Shown: positions 34,386-46,631, counted from the first letter of the stretch. The stretch: DNA of 64,000 nt from Kalaharituber pfeilii (GCA_015179045.1 WHUZ01000005.1:1240001-1304000); one strand, 5' to 3'. Made by a program: numbers and translations. Notes: a model not told the origin generated them from the letters alone.

Positions 34386-37350
34386 GTTGCTGGTTGATGT
34401 GATAAGCTAGAAAAGTGTGGTCTCGTTTTGTCTAACCTCGTCTAACTATTGAATTCAAGTCGCACATAGGTATAGTTATAGGGTCGCGCAAAAGAATCGA
34501 GTCGAGTTCGCTGGTGTTCGTGATGAGTTAGCAACAAACAGCGGCTGGTGCAGTGGAGCACTATATATATAGTTCCTGCTCTAGACCTAAGCTGCTCTAC
34601 CAATAATCTAACTTTGTTTGTTTACTTACCCAGCCAAAAACTCCAACGCCAACAAAGCAAGCTCGGAAGCGACAGGGGAAAGCAACAAAACACAGAAGAA
34701 GAGAAGGTTAGAAGAAAATGTACTCGCCGTAATGGGGAAATAAACAACGCTTAGGATCAGATGAGATGTGCGATGTGCAATGCAGTGTGCGATGAGATGA
34801 GATGAACTAGTGAACCACAATGACAACGATGGCACCAACCGTAACTACAACAGCTGTCACAGTAACGTACTTAGGAAGCGTCAAATCGTCCAGGAGCAGT
34901 TGCCGAGTTGTGCACAGGCCGGGAAAATCCACCATAAATGTGTTAAACCGCTTTGCGACCAACGCCAGCCATAGCTAGCCAGGAGCACGCTAGCAGATTC
35001 AGGCGGTGTAATCTACGAAGAGAAAATAGCCGGCCAGAGAGAGACCGTATTTTGTTGGCGAATCCGGCTGGGAGATGTCAGTGGGTACCGGTATGTTGTT
35101 GTAGTCGGCAGGTGCAAGCGTATGTGTGATGTGACAAGATAGAACAAGCGATGAAAGTGCTTGCCTGGGGTTGTTGCATCGACAGTACAACAACGCGACA
35201 ACATGAACGAAGCACGCAGCCAATTGCAACAAACGAAGAAAATCGAGATCTACGTTACAGTACTCGAGTACATACGCACTGGGGGAGATGGGGGGGGGAT
35301 CTCGTATGAGAGAGGCGAGTTTGTTGCCGATTCGAACTTTTCGAGTTCGAACTCTCGTCACCAACTGGCACAAAAGACACAGCGCGCACTAGCGCACAGG
35401 GCACGGGACTGCCTTCACCCCAGTGGCTGCCGCTGCGCTTGGTCTGCGCCTTGTCTGTTTGCTCGACCGTAAAACTTGCGCGGCGCAATCAACGCAACGT
35501 GTCTCGATTGTGTGACACACTGTATACTGTTCTCGTCCCCAGCTGAAACAGCCAGCTGACAGACTCGGGCCTGCGGTAATCTGCGGGGATCAGCAGAAGA
35601 ATATGATCGATATCGATCAGGTTTTCTCCGTGTGTGCATAAACACGCCCGAGCTTTGCACAGCACAGCTTTTAATTGCCTCAAAGCGAGATTAAACCTAG
35701 ATTTCTCTTCCTCGTCGTCGTCAATACGCCCTTGTACTCACTTCCGAATGTAGCTTGTCGATCTGGGTGCCGACGTCAGCAACTGCTCTCGTTTCTTCCC
35801 CCCCCCCCCGGTCACCCTTCCCCTGTGCTCCTTACTCTTGATTAGATTTTTCCAGCCCCCCCCCCAGCCCTCACCCCATGTCAATACAGCCACATTACAA
35901 TTCATCCGCACAGCCACACCGACGCTTCCACACACTAACACGTGTTGCAATTCTCGGCGACGCGCAGTGAACAACCGTTGCCCTCACTCGCAAAAGTTAC
36001 AGGGGGTGGGTGTTGGTGGAAAGAAGCTTATTTCAACGCCGTGTCTTGGCGATTGTTTTGGAAAATTTGTATTTTAAAAACTTTGATGGTCTTTACAAAA
36101 AATAGTTTTTGACTTGATAAACAAATAAAACCATGAATGAAGCTTTTCCTTTTTATTTTTTTTATCTTTGTTTGCATTCTTCGAATTTATATAACATGGA
36201 TACTTTTTGATTCTTGGTTTGATTGTTTGATTCTGAAAACAAACTACTTGACAGATAGGATAGATCAATAGATCTATAGAACTGGGGCTATATTTTTCTT
36301 ATCAGGTATTTGTTCTATATATGTGTAGTTACCTATAGGTAGCAATGCCAATCCAACTATAATTATTACACCTGTACCTGCGTACTATCTATGATACATG
36401 TTCATAATCACATATATTGAGTAGAGAACCCCGCCTCTCCCCTTCCCGCCCACTCAACGTACTGTATATATCAATTTTGCACCTTTTTTGAAAATAAGAA
36501 TTGTCATAATCTCATTTTTTTTTTTATATACATGAATATTATATCTGTGTAAAATAAAGACTACTAAAAATAATAATTCTTTTAAAATTAAAAAGCTAAA
36601 AACTAATAATAATAATAATAATAAACTAAATACTCTGTACAATTGCAAAAAAAAAAAAAAAAAAATAACACGGTGATGAAGGAGAAAAAAACGCCCGGCT
36701 ACTTCCTTTTTTTTTCTTTCCGCACCCAAATCGTGAGATACTAAGTAGTCCTGTTCAGGTTCTCTTGCCCACCCTACCCGCACCCTCTTCCCTCCGTCCC
36801 ACCCCTCCGGACCCTCCAGACCCAATCAACTACGTATTCAACCACGTGTGACGCAAAACTGGAAAACCAGTCAAGAAAGAAGATAAAGCTCAAGAATATA
36901 AGAAAATAAATGAATCCATGAAACAAAGGAAAAGGTAATTAACCATACAAACACGCAACGCAGCCCAACCAGTAAACCAACAAACAAAGCAGCAAGCAGG
37001 TTTAGAAAAACCATGAAAGCAATTGCAAGGCAACGAAAAAGGATAGATTCCTGCCCTCCCCATCCCTCCCTACCTTCCATTAAGCCCTTCTAGTTCAACT
37101 GTAAAAAAGACTATTGCTAGCCGTCCAAGCTGTTCGTTGCCACAACCAACCCGCAAGAAAGAATGAAGTTCGAGAATTAATACCTTCCCCTGTAAAACCT
37201 TCTTGATAAACTCCAATAAGCCTAAGCATGCCATGTGGAATCGACATCCCATCATCACTTTGCCCAGCCGTTCCCGCCTCAACTCCCACCCCACTTCACA
37301 CCCCCTTCTCCCAATCACCGCCTCTGTCCTCCAATTCTACTCTAATCATA
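34386..37350. other. Gene-free spacer upstream of the prolidase
   Basis: About 3 kb with no recognisable gene. It includes C-tracts at about 35797-35870, a 12-bp palindrome GTACTCGAGTAC at 35261-35272, an AT-rich block at 36070-36420, and A/T-rich simple sequence near 36500-36670. Prolidase promoter elements must lie near 34390-34900. Confidence 0.5.
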
Positions 37351-40332
37351 TCACCGCCTCTTCGTCCCCCCTGCCAGCCTCCCAAAAACATCCAATCCAC
37401 TTTCATCCCTTGTCGTCCTCGGCAGCCTATCCCCATACCTACTCAACGGCCGCCCTGCTTCCCCCGCAACACTGCCCGCCCTCGACCTCCTACCCGACGG
37501 CAACTCCTCCTCCCTATCTCCAATTCTGCTCCTTGGTCTCCCAACAACGCCGCCTCCGCGAACTGCAGGCTTCTCCATACCAGTAGTAATGGGCGGATGG
37601 TGGACCGCGTTACTATTGCTATTCGATAATGGCCCGGACCTCACCGTAGGCTTCTTCCCAGCCGCAATCGCCGCAGTAGTAGTTGTCGCCTGCGCCCTTG
37701 CAGCAGCGGCCCTGGTCGGCCTGGTCGGCTGCGCGTAGCCTACCGGCGCTGGCAAACCTGACGATACCGACCTTTTCTCTGACCTCTGTGCAGCCCCGCC
37801 CCTTGTAGCGGGCGCCATAACAGAAGAAACACTCGGTGCCGCACTTAACTCTCTTTCGTCCCTCGTCCTCTTCTTCCCCGCCGCCTGTGCAGGCGCCGCT
37901 ACCGGCACCTGTCCCTGCGCAGCAGCAGCCTTCTGCTCCCGAATTTTTGCAGTAATCATCTCCCTTCTTGCCGCCTCACAGCACACTCCGAACTTCTTCT
38001 CCATTTGCATAAACTCTGCCGTATCCTCCGCTGCCTTCCTGGCACGCACCTCTCCCACCAGCTGCGCTGTCGCCTTTGAAAGCGCGGCGTTCGATGTCTC
38101 GAGCTCGTGTTCGAGCACGTAGATGCGGTGTTGAAGGGCGGTAATTATTTCCTGAGCAAGCGGGGAAATCGAGATGTCCGCGACATCGTCCTCTTCATCG
38201 TCATCCTCGTTTGCAGGGGCGTGGGGGATCGCGGGAGCAGAGTTGCGGCGCTTCTTGGAATTCGCGGTTTGCTCGACTGGGAGGATCTTGAGCTGACGGA
38301 CGGGGATGGCTGCGGGGGCAGCAATGGTATGCGAGAGAGACTGCACTTCCGCGGCTTGAGCGGTGGTAACAGCAGCAGCCTTGGCTTCAGTGGCGGCCGA
38401 AACATCATTCATTCCCAAATCTCCATCTTTATCTTCTGGTTTCTCTTCCTCCGCCACCTCCTCCACTCCTTCCACCCCCTTTTGCTCCAAGTTCATTTCG
38501 TCCTTCTCTTCTTCCCCAGCAGCAGCAGCAACCGGCGGAGGTGTCGCACTCTTCGCAGGCTCCACAATAGCAGCCACAGCTGGCTCCTCCTCCTCCTCCT
38601 CTTCCTCCTCCACTTCCTCCGGCACCGGCTTCGGCGGCATGAATCCCTGCAACATATTGAGGTTAATCTCACTGAACTGTCTCAACTCTCTCGTCATCCT
38701 GCGTCTCTTCTCCTCCTTTCTCTGTCTCTTTGACTTGATTTCAAACATTGGGGTCATTAGGCCCCGAGCCGGGGAACCAAACAAGCTTTCACCCCCTACC
38801 GTCCTTGCTCCTGGGGTAGACACCGCCATATGTTCAAATAATGGCTTGTAAGGGGAGGACTTGAATGAAGTTTGCGGAGTTCTAACCAGGTTTCTATTGG
38901 CCGCTACTGCAGATCCCGGTACTGCAGCGGAAGCAGGAGCTGGTGTCGTAGCAACACTCCTCGACGCCCTTACACTACGTCGCCGATTCTTCTTCACCGT
39001 CGACTCCCCTAACCGTGGCGTCTCCGCCGTGTCCATCTTGACCCGTTTCTTGTCCGGCGAATCAAATGATATAAAGTCCTCCATATCTTGAGTCTCTACA
39101 TGCTGATCGCGCCCTGGTGTCTGCAGCAAATCAAACGATGTCCTCCCATCCATCCCGGGCACCGGTGACGCAGCAGCAGACTCTACCAACCCCTGAAGAT
39201 ACTTAATCTGAGCATCTTTCTCTTTCACCTCCTCAATCAACGCCTCATTTTGTATTGCCAGCTGGTGGTGGTTGATTGCACTCGGCCGCACTGAGGTCGG
39301 AGTGCCCTGCACTAGGAACGGAGTGCGGAGATGCGAAAGGCGCATTGCAGAGGCGGCGATGGCGGGCGTGGTGAAGTCCATGTTGGAAAAGAGATTGGCT
39401 GGGGTTGCGGAAGTGGAGTAAGTAGGGCGGATTCGCGCAAGGGGCGTGCGGCCGGGAGAGGAATCTTGCATGTGTCGGCGGAGGGCGGCATGGGGGCGGG
39501 AGGGAGTGTGAACGGACACGATGGTAGTGCGTTCCGGCTCCTCTTCTTGCGCCTCCTCTTCTTGAGCTTCAATGTCGCTCTGTTCGTCCTGCTCCTCTTC
39601 CTCTTCCTCCCTCTTGCTGACTTCTTCTTGCTCTTCGTCCTCGTCCTCAGACACGTTATGTCCGTGATGCCTAATCACTGAGCCTCCGATCTCTCGATGA
39701 TTCTTTACCTTTCCCCCACTATGCCTCATCCTGCTCCCCGCAAGGTGATGATACATTGTATCATCCTCGTCCAACATCCTCTCATCAATGTCATCCTCAC
39801 TGCCTTCCGCCTCCTCCTGCTCTGGTTCCTCTTCCTCTTCCTGCTCGCCTTCACCCTCAGCGATTCCCTCCTCTAGCTCGTGTCCCCCACTATTTCCCAT
39901 CTCATGATCTCCCTGATCATCAACCCCATTCTCTGAATGTCCAGCCTCACTCGAAAATGCCCCACCTCCCCTACTCCTCAGTCTCCTCGACTCAACGGAT
40001 CTAGGTGGCGAAACCAGCACCTTCCTTGCCTTTGGGGTAGGGAGAACTTGCTCTTCCTCCACTTGTTCCTCACCGCCATGATCATCGTCATCATCATCGT
40101 CGTCATCATCGTCATCATCTTCATTCATTTCTTGGCCTGCACCGTTCAAATTCTCGTCGTTAGCTATGTCCTGATCAGATCCTTCTTCATCGTCCTCATC
40201 TTCGCTTCCATATGCGTTGCTGTGGAACGGGGAAGAAGGGGCATGCTTGAGGGCGCTGGAGATGTAGATAGTGTCATCGGTGCTCGGTGGGAGGGGAACA
40301 TTGGTGGGGTCGATGAGGTCGTCTTCTGCCAT
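37351..40332 (-). CDS. Large acidic, coiled-coil, probably nuclear protein of unknown function
   Basis: Single exon. I prefer the second ATG at 40332 (MAEDDLIDPTNVPLPP, 993 residues); an upstream in-frame ATG at 40368 would add 12 residues. The N-terminal 280 residues are Asp/Glu-rich with an uninterrupted run of about 13 Asp. A Ser/Thr-Pro-rich section follows with repeated TP/SP sites (SPGRTPLARI, DLLQTPGRD, SFDSPDKKR, LVRTPQTSF), suggesting CDK-type phosphorylation. One coiled coil lies around AIQNEALIEEVKEKDAQIKY, and a longer one around ITALQHRIYVLEHELETSNA. Basic segments (KSKRQRKEEKRRRM, KKRTRDERE) look like nuclear localisation signals. The C-terminus is Ala/Arg-rich. I recognise no domain; the features fit a mitotic or chromatin-associated scaffold, which is inference only. 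Confidence 0.75.
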   Translation of the reverse strand: MAEDDLIDPTNVPLPPSTDDTIYISSALKHAPSSPFHSNAYGSEDEDDEEGSDQDIANDENLNGAGQEMNEDDDDDDDDDDDDDHGGEEQVEEEQVLPTPKARKVLVSPPRSVESRRLRSRGGGAFSSEAGHSENGVDDQGDHEMGNSGGHELEEGIAEGEGEQEEEEEPEQEEAEGSEDDIDERMLDEDDTMYHHLAGSRMRHSGGKVKNHREIGGSVIRHHGHNVSEDEDEEQEEVSKREEEEEEQDEQSDIEAQEEEAQEEEPERTTIVSVHTPSRPHAALRRHMQDSSPGRTPLARIRPTYSTSATPANLFSNMDFTTPAIAASAMRLSHLRTPFLVQGTPTSVRPSAINHHQLAIQNEALIEEVKEKDAQIKYLQGLVESAAASPVPGMDGRTSFDLLQTPGRDQHVETQDMEDFISFDSPDKKRVKMDTAETPRLGESTVKKNRRRSVRASRSVATTPAPASAAVPGSAVAANRNLVRTPQTSFKSSPYKPLFEHMAVSTPGARTVGGESLFGSPARGLMTPMFEIKSKRQRKEEKRRRMTRELRQFSEINLNMLQGFMPPKPVPEEVEEEEEEEEEPAVAAIVEPAKSATPPPVAAAAGEEEKDEMNLEQKGVEGVEEVAEEEKPEDKDGDLGMNDVSAATEAKAAAVTTAQAAEVQSLSHTIAAPAAIPVRQLKILPVEQTANSKKRRNSAPAIPHAPANEDDDEEDDVADISISPLAQEIITALQHRIYVLEHELETSNAALSKATAQLVGEVRARKAAEDTAEFMQMEKKFGVCCEAARREMITAKIREQKAAAAQGQVPVAAPAQAAGKKRTRDERELSAAPSVSSVMAPATRGGAAQRSEKRSVSSGLPAPVGYAQPTRPTRAAAARAQATTTTAAIAAGKKPTVRSGPLSNSNSNAVHHPPITTGMEKPAVRGGGVVGRPRSRIGDREEELPSGRRSRAGSVAGEAGRPLSRYGDRLPRTTRDESGLDVFGRLAGGTKRR

Positions 40333-40832
40333 TGTTTGTTTCTGCGTGCTTATTTCGTTTCCTTTCACTGCGGACTAGCAGCTACTATATTCCCTCTTGC
40401 CTGCTCTCGTGTTAGTTTGAAGCGCACGTCAAGGTGTGTGTGTGGATCAGAGGGCTGGTGGGAAGGGTAAAGAGGGTGCAAAGTAACTGGTAGAAAGGGT
40501 GAGGGGGGGGGTGTAGGGATGTACAATAGGACAATTAGGAGCGTTTGCACCTGAATGCTTGCTGTTTGGGCGTGAAACGCTGATGCTATAGTTACCGTAC
40601 TTGTTACTATCCACGGTTCGAGAAACAAAGGTTTTGTTGGTGGCCTGTCCCTTTGTGTCGAAAAAACACGAGTGAATTGGTGTTGTTTGGTTGACTGGTT
40701 GATAGAAACGGCTTGTACTGCGCTGTTTTACGGGGGGGGGTCGCGGGGATGTAAAGTTTACAGCGTAGCGTACAAAGAAAGCGCGACACGAAGCCACAGC
40801 CAATTGCAGGTGTTGTTTATCTTTTGCGCTGC

Positions 40833-40875
40833 TGGCGGGGGAGGGGGGAGGGGGGAGGGGGGAGGGGGGAGGGGC
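40833..40875 (+). repeat. G-quadruplex-type tract
   Basis: Successive G runs of 4-6 separated by single A residues (GGGGGAGGGGGG pattern repeated about six times). It lies about 500 bp upstream of the acidic coiled-coil gene start. Several four-run combinations could fold into a quadruplex on the plus strand, with the C-rich partner on the minus strand. Confidence 0.85.
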
Positions 40876-41050
40876 GTCGATGCGGGGGGGCCCTTCTGCC
40901 GTCCCTGCCTCTGCCTGTAGAGTAGAGTACAGTGCTGCACTCGGCCGTGGAAAGAGCGCAGCGCAGACCCGGCTGGATTCTCGCGTAGAGTGCGTTCTGC
41001 GTGTGTTGACAAACGCGGCCCCCACGAAGCCACCGCCTGAGTAATTAAGC

Positions 41051-41099
41051 CGAAAAAGCCCCCAATTGCAAGTCGAAAAAGCCCCCCAATTGCAAGCCG
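41051..41099. repeat. Tandem repeat of a CCAATTGCAAG-containing unit
   Basis: Two units, CGAAAAAGCCCCCAATTGCA and the same with one more C, each followed by AGTCG or AGCCG, then a partial third. The core CCAATTGCA also occurs at about 35219 and 40799, both in promoter-side spacers. Confidence 0.8.
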
Positions 41100-44000
41100 A
41101 AATAGAAAACAACAAAGGAAAAACACAGCAGCGCCCAGAGAAAATACCCGCTGCAGAACAAAGAAGAAAAAGCAGAAGTCTCGAAAGCCACCTTTTCGCG
41201 CTTACCTAACGGCGCTGAGATAAAGACTACATACGGCTGCTTCCTCCGTTGCTGTGGCGACGGCGCTAGACTAGAATCGGGGCTGCATGCAGGGTTTTGT
41301 AATTCTGGATGCAGGTGGAGGGGGCGGGGAGATGAGGTGTAAACAAATAGAGTTGAGGATGTAAATAAAAAGAGACGTAAAATACAGCAAAAAGCAGAGT
41401 ACGCAAGGCACATACTGGGCAACGCTGCATACTGATGCCATGCTGATGCGTATAGGCGGAATGCGCAGGCAATAGCTATATTACTGTACTCCTCTAGCCA
41501 TAGTATGTATGGACATGCTGATGTGGAATAATGCGATTGTGGTTTGCCAGGCGCAAGCCCACAAAGTGGATCGATCTCTCAGCCGGCTGAAAAATTCAAA
41601 ATCCTCATCCCCTCACATATGCGCCGTGATGTAGCCGCAATTGGCGCGTGCATTGTTGGGCTTCGAATTCCATCAATTCTACTCATTCAATGTCTCGCGG
41701 TATGTAAATTATGACCTTGATGTCTCAGAGGCCAAGCGTATTATCTGTACATTTATTATTAGGAACTATCTAGTAGCAAGATGGGCCATGACGCTTGGCT
41801 CGGCTCGGCTCGGCTCTAGTGCAACTCACACTTTAAATACACAGGTATGCATCATCATTATCAGGTCATGATCATCCTGTGCGCAGGAATGGGGGCTTGT
41901 GCGCAGGCTCTAGTCACTACAAATGTCGTCGGGATGATAAAATTTCAGTCAACGACACAGACAGCTGACGGCTGTATGAGATATTATATGCATGTATCAA
42001 CGTCTGGTTGGATGCATCAATGGATACAGTGAGCTGCGGAGAACTTCGGACGGTAGGGTTCGGATCAACTACGGTACCAATTAGCAAGGAAGGGAACCCC
42101 GGGCTAATTGCGTGCTCATATCAGACGGGGCGGATCCATGGCCACCTGTACCGCACGCCTCGTTGTGAGGAGATGCAGCAAGGACAAAGCCCAGTCTTCA
42201 AAAGGGATCGTGTAACAAAAAGTCTGTCAGATGCTAAAAAATGCATCTGAAGATTCAACGCCTGAGTGGAAGCCTCAGTACTTCCAATCGGCCCGCCGGC
42301 CGGCCGGACAACTCCATGGGGCGTATTGGGCGCCACCAGCGGGGTGGAGTAAGGGGGGAGGAAGGGCAACAGCGCCGCTGCCCAGAGTGGGCGCCTGCTC
42401 ACATTGCGGAAAGATCGATGCGAGCAACGATGGGCGGGCACAAGGGGAGGACGGGGGAGGACGGGGGCCTCCCCTATATACCAGTCCAGCGTTTGGTGCT
42501 CAGCTGGCAGCAGCCCGCAGCCCGGCGCATTGCGTTCTCTCTCTTCCCCTTCCGGCGGCCAAGTAAGACGTAAGCCCAACTACACAACCTCGGGGCGGTG
42601 AGCGCAGCGTGCCAATCAGCGCCGGCAGGAGTGTAACTGCAACCAACTGCAGCCAGGTAAGCCGCGGGAGTCGCGCTCGTATGGAAAGAAGCACGACCGA
42701 TCCGTCCGCCGCGCCGCCAGCCCTGCTGCGTGCGTCTTGTCACGCTCCAAGCTGCCTGATCGCACCTTCATGCCCAACCGCCCGCCGTGCCCCGGCGAGT
42801 AGCCTTCATAGGCCCCACCTGCCCGCTCTCCAAGTGCAAGTGCAGCGCCCGCCGCGGCTCTGGCCTCTGCCACCGGCGCTGTCCCCTTCTGCCCCTTGAG
42901 CGCCGCGCATTGGGACGCACCAACAGGGCAAGTGCCGCCCAGCGCCTGTGCCAGCGTGCTGTGGGCTCCTGTGCTCTTACTTGCATACAGCCCCCTCCCC
43001 TCCGCCTCAGCCTGGCCGACCCGGCCGGCAGAGGCCTGCGGTGCCCGCTGTGTCCACGTTGGTTCGTCTGGCAATTCAGGCCTGCATCTTGCTCTGCTTC
43101 TTTTCTCGTTCTCTTGCTTCTCGTTGACTCGAACAGCCTGCCTCCGCCCTGCCCACGCCCTCCTGCTCTGTGCTGCTTGACCCCCCCCCCACTGTACTGT
43201 ACTCCGCCTCTCCTTTGATCAAGCTGGTCTCATTACTGCCGTGCTGCACCCCCTAGCCACCCTGGCCCGCCGCTTCTTGTGACTGCCTCCGCCCTTATTC
43301 TTATTGATTCCCATTCAGGCCCTCCCCTCAATTGGGCCAGGCACCAGGCAAAGACAAGCCTGAGAGCGCCCACTGCAGCCACTTGACACGAGAAAAGGGC
43401 CTGAAACGGGAAAGCCGGTGCCTGAAAGAGGATTACCGAAGCAGAGCGAACGGCAGGAATTTGCAGTGCCCAAAAGAATCTCTAACGCATGCACGACATT
43501 GAATATTCCCACGTTACTCGCACATACAGTACTTCCATTACATCCATCTCGCCCACTCTATTGACTGCCTGATCGCCCGAACGTCCCAGAGGAGCCACGC
43601 AAATCCACTGTCTACTTGACACCGACAACCCCCCCTCTCCCCAGCCACGCCGGATACCCACATTGTGTCCGCTATCGCTCTTCTCTCCAGCCTTGCACGC
43701 GTAGAGAGAGAGAATATCAGTGCCGAAGGCAGTCAGCCCCGACCTACCGGGAGAAAGCCGAGTCATAGAACTCCTTGCATACAGTCATACAAGAATTAAG
43801 AATCCAGAATTCTTTCACATCGTCTCGCGTGTTTCGTGAAACAGCGAGCTGGTTGGCCAGTAGGGAGAATACAAGAAGGAAAAAAGAAAGGGCACTAAGA
43901 AGGGTCTTTGGTGGACCCCACTCAAACACAAAGCACGCACTGCTCATACTACATATACATTAACGCACGCACGCACGTATATACGAACACGGTTGGAATT

Positions 44001-44530
44001 GGACTGCTGTGAGTCTTTAGACACGAGACTAGCATTTATATATTTTCCCGTACACTACCATTCATTAAATTTGCGCTTCGGTTGCTATTATTACAAATAA
44101 AGGTAAGTGGTGAATGGCTTCATATATATCAAAGAGACTAAAGTCCCCCTTCCATCTTGCAACTTCCCCTCTGGACATTCAAAAACAGGAAGGGAAAAAA
44201 AAAAAAAAAAAAGGTAGTCTAACTTGCCATTCAGAACTTAAATCCTCGACGGGTGTCTAAAACCACTATACACGGCAGGCACAAACCTCAATAGTACCCG
44301 TGTCACTCTCCCCCAGCCCTTCTGAATCTCATGCGGAGTTAGCAACTATTGTAGAGTCGCCTTCACATCAACCTTCGTCCTCTTAAGAGTCTACCATTCA
44401 TCAAATTATTCGGCCTCTATCAGAATCCCCCCTTGAAGGGACTTGGATTATAAGGATCTCTTTTCCAGAGGTTTCTGCTCAACTTTCTTCAGAGCAACAA
44501 CTTCGCCCACTTCACGTTAAGACTGACAAA

Positions 44531-45898
44531 ATGACCACTGCTGGAACTGCAACCACCACCACTACACGTCGACGGCTGGCTTCTTCGAATGCTTCCGGCA
44601 CCCGTATCCCCGTGCCAAAGACATCAAAAGCGACTACTACTACACGACGCGCCAGCCCACGCCGCAAAATGCCGGCTGCGTCAGTGCAAACTACCACCAC
44701 ACGAGTTCTGAGGTCGACTACTGCTCGTAATCGAACTCCTACTGGTGCCAACAAAGAGAACTATCCGATGCTTCCTCGGCCAGGGTTCTTGTCACGGGCC
44801 AATCCAATCTCTCCATCTCGGATGAAGACCAGTAAGTTAACATATATTCCAACTTCTGATTGGTTTTTATGTCAATTTTATATTAACATTCAATATCAGA
44901 TGGTGGTATGAAGAAACCGTTTGGGAAGTCTACTAGAGCCCCTCATAGAAAGAGGGTGCCATTGAGGGAGCTTACCGAAGAAGAGGTTTTCATGCGTGAT
45001 GAGGCTGTGATTGGAGACTTGAGAAGGAGAAGGGCTAGTGGAGAGAACTATGTTGTTGATGGTTTAGGGGCAGCAGTAGTGGTTGACGTAAGTCACATCT
45101 CTGAGAACTCACTGTACAGAACGTGCTTACATTGGGTGAATTTAGTCTGTGCTTGCACATGAGCCTGAAGAACCGCAAGCTACGGAAGCTTCTTCCGCTT
45201 CGTCATCCGCAGTAATTGTTAGTGAACTTGCAGTAGAACAAGAGACACTAGTTGTTACCCATACAAAGCCGGAAAAGTTCACAGTGCTACGACGAAGTGA
45301 CTCTGAAGAGCGAATGGACGCCGACATAAAAGCAACCATAGCTAGTGCATCAACCCAACCACAAGGTGACCCTGTGAAGCGACCAAGAACTAGGCGTGCA
45401 CTCGCTGCTAAGAAGCAGCATCCGGCAGTTAGGATCTCACTGGATTCGATTGAAAACCTCTCCCCAGACGGAATGAGGAGCGCCGAATGTTCTCCAATCA
45501 AGCTTCGCAGAACTTCACGTGGTTCCTCATCTGGCTCGGCATTGAAAGAGTATGCTGGAATCACAAAGGTTCAGGCGTCACCATCACCCCTAAAGGTTAG
45601 CAGGGTTGGATTAGGTGTGAAGAGTGCCAATACTGCGATGGTGATGAAAAAGGTTCTAGAGGAAGCGGCGATTGTAGGAGAGAAGGGCAAAGTCATTCTA
45701 GGATCCAGCAACCTGTCGAAGCCCTTGGCAAAGAAGAAGGCTGTTACAACAGCAGCTTCTGCTACTGCAAAGACAGTAACAGCAAGAGAGGTTAAGGTTA
45801 CAATCCCAAAGGCGAAGAGCAGTTTGAAGCGTGCGGCTGGAGTTGTCGGGTCAACCAGTGCGAGGGCGGGATTAGCTGGTATTGCCAGAGTGCGATAG
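44531..45898 (+). CDS. Basic KEN-box protein, possible APC/C substrate
   Basis: Three exons (44531-44831, 44900-45087, 45146-45898) join in frame to 413 residues. The N-terminus is Thr/Arg-rich and carries a KEN box (ANKENYP, K75-N77) and then a D-box-like RVPL within HRKRVPLRELTEEE. Both are degrons read by the anaphase-promoting complex. Many SP/TP sites (ISPSR, LSPDG, CSPIK, ASPSP) suggest cyclin-dependent regulation. The rest is low-complexity and rich in Lys, Ala, Ser and Thr; the C-terminus is strongly basic (PKAKSSLKRAAG). The order KEN then D-box is reminiscent of securin (Cut2/Pds1) or sororin, but no conserved separase- or cohesin-binding motif is recognisable and securins usually have an acidic C-terminus. 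Function is therefore unassigned. It probably acts in the nucleus. Confidence 0.75.
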
Positions 45899-46600
45899 TG
45901 TTCAGGATTTAAGCTTTTAGTGGGTTAGCTATGTATAGGAGTCTCGATGGATTGGGGGAAATATGGCAAAATTAAATGACTAACGAACCTCGCTTCCTCG
46001 ATACCTTAGCTTTTGATGAATTAATTTGTTGTTGGATTCTGGACAGCGATGTTTGTGTTATTTTAGAAATTGGCAATGCTGGGTGAAATATGGGCGGGAC
46101 AGCGGTGGGGAAAAAAGGAGTGGAAGGCAAGGGAAGGGAATACTAGTATTGACTGAGCTTGGAAAGTGTGCATTGGAATCGGAAAGCTATGTGCACGTTG
46201 TCTGGGGGACCTTTGTGCTTTTTTTTTTTCCCCCTTTACCCCGTATCTCATCTTTGTTTTGTTTGGGTGTTGTGGTTCTCGTTACCCTGCTTTCGCGATT
46301 CTTTGGTTGGCACTGTTTGTTATTTGTCGAGCGTACTTTCAAATTCCCAAATTCGTTTCATATTGGCAGATACTGAATTCTGATATTGATATCAAGTTGT
46401 TGTAGTAACCCCTTTCCGTACCCCCTTGCATTCCTCTCACCCATACCGTCCCCTCAACACTAAAAATCTTACAAAATTTCAGACCTGAACCCCGAAAAAT
46501 CCGTGCTCTGTATTTAAAAATTTTCTGGTTTTAGTCTCAAAATGGTTGTCCTGGGTTTGTCTAATTGACTTGGTGATAAAGTGGAGGAAAAACGGAGCAG

Positions 46601-46631
<31 letters not shown>

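Larger units (their letters stand above)
40369..44530. other. Gene-free spacer with G-rich and GC-rich blocks
   Basis: About 4.2 kb without a supportable gene. It contains a G-quadruplex-type tract (40833-40875), two-plus copies of a 23-24 bp repeat (41051-41099), and a strongly GC-rich block (about 42280-43300) with a TATATA sequence near 42475 and a good splice donor (CAGGTAAGC) near 42657. The right end, 43900-44530, is the leader and promoter side of the KEN-box gene. Long overlapping frames in 42200-43200 are GC artefacts. Confidence 0.5.

Noticed and set aside
42121..43218. Many 100-150 residue frames on both strands
   Set aside because: Same GC-rich artefact; low-complexity Pro/Ala/Arg text and no splice-consistent gene.
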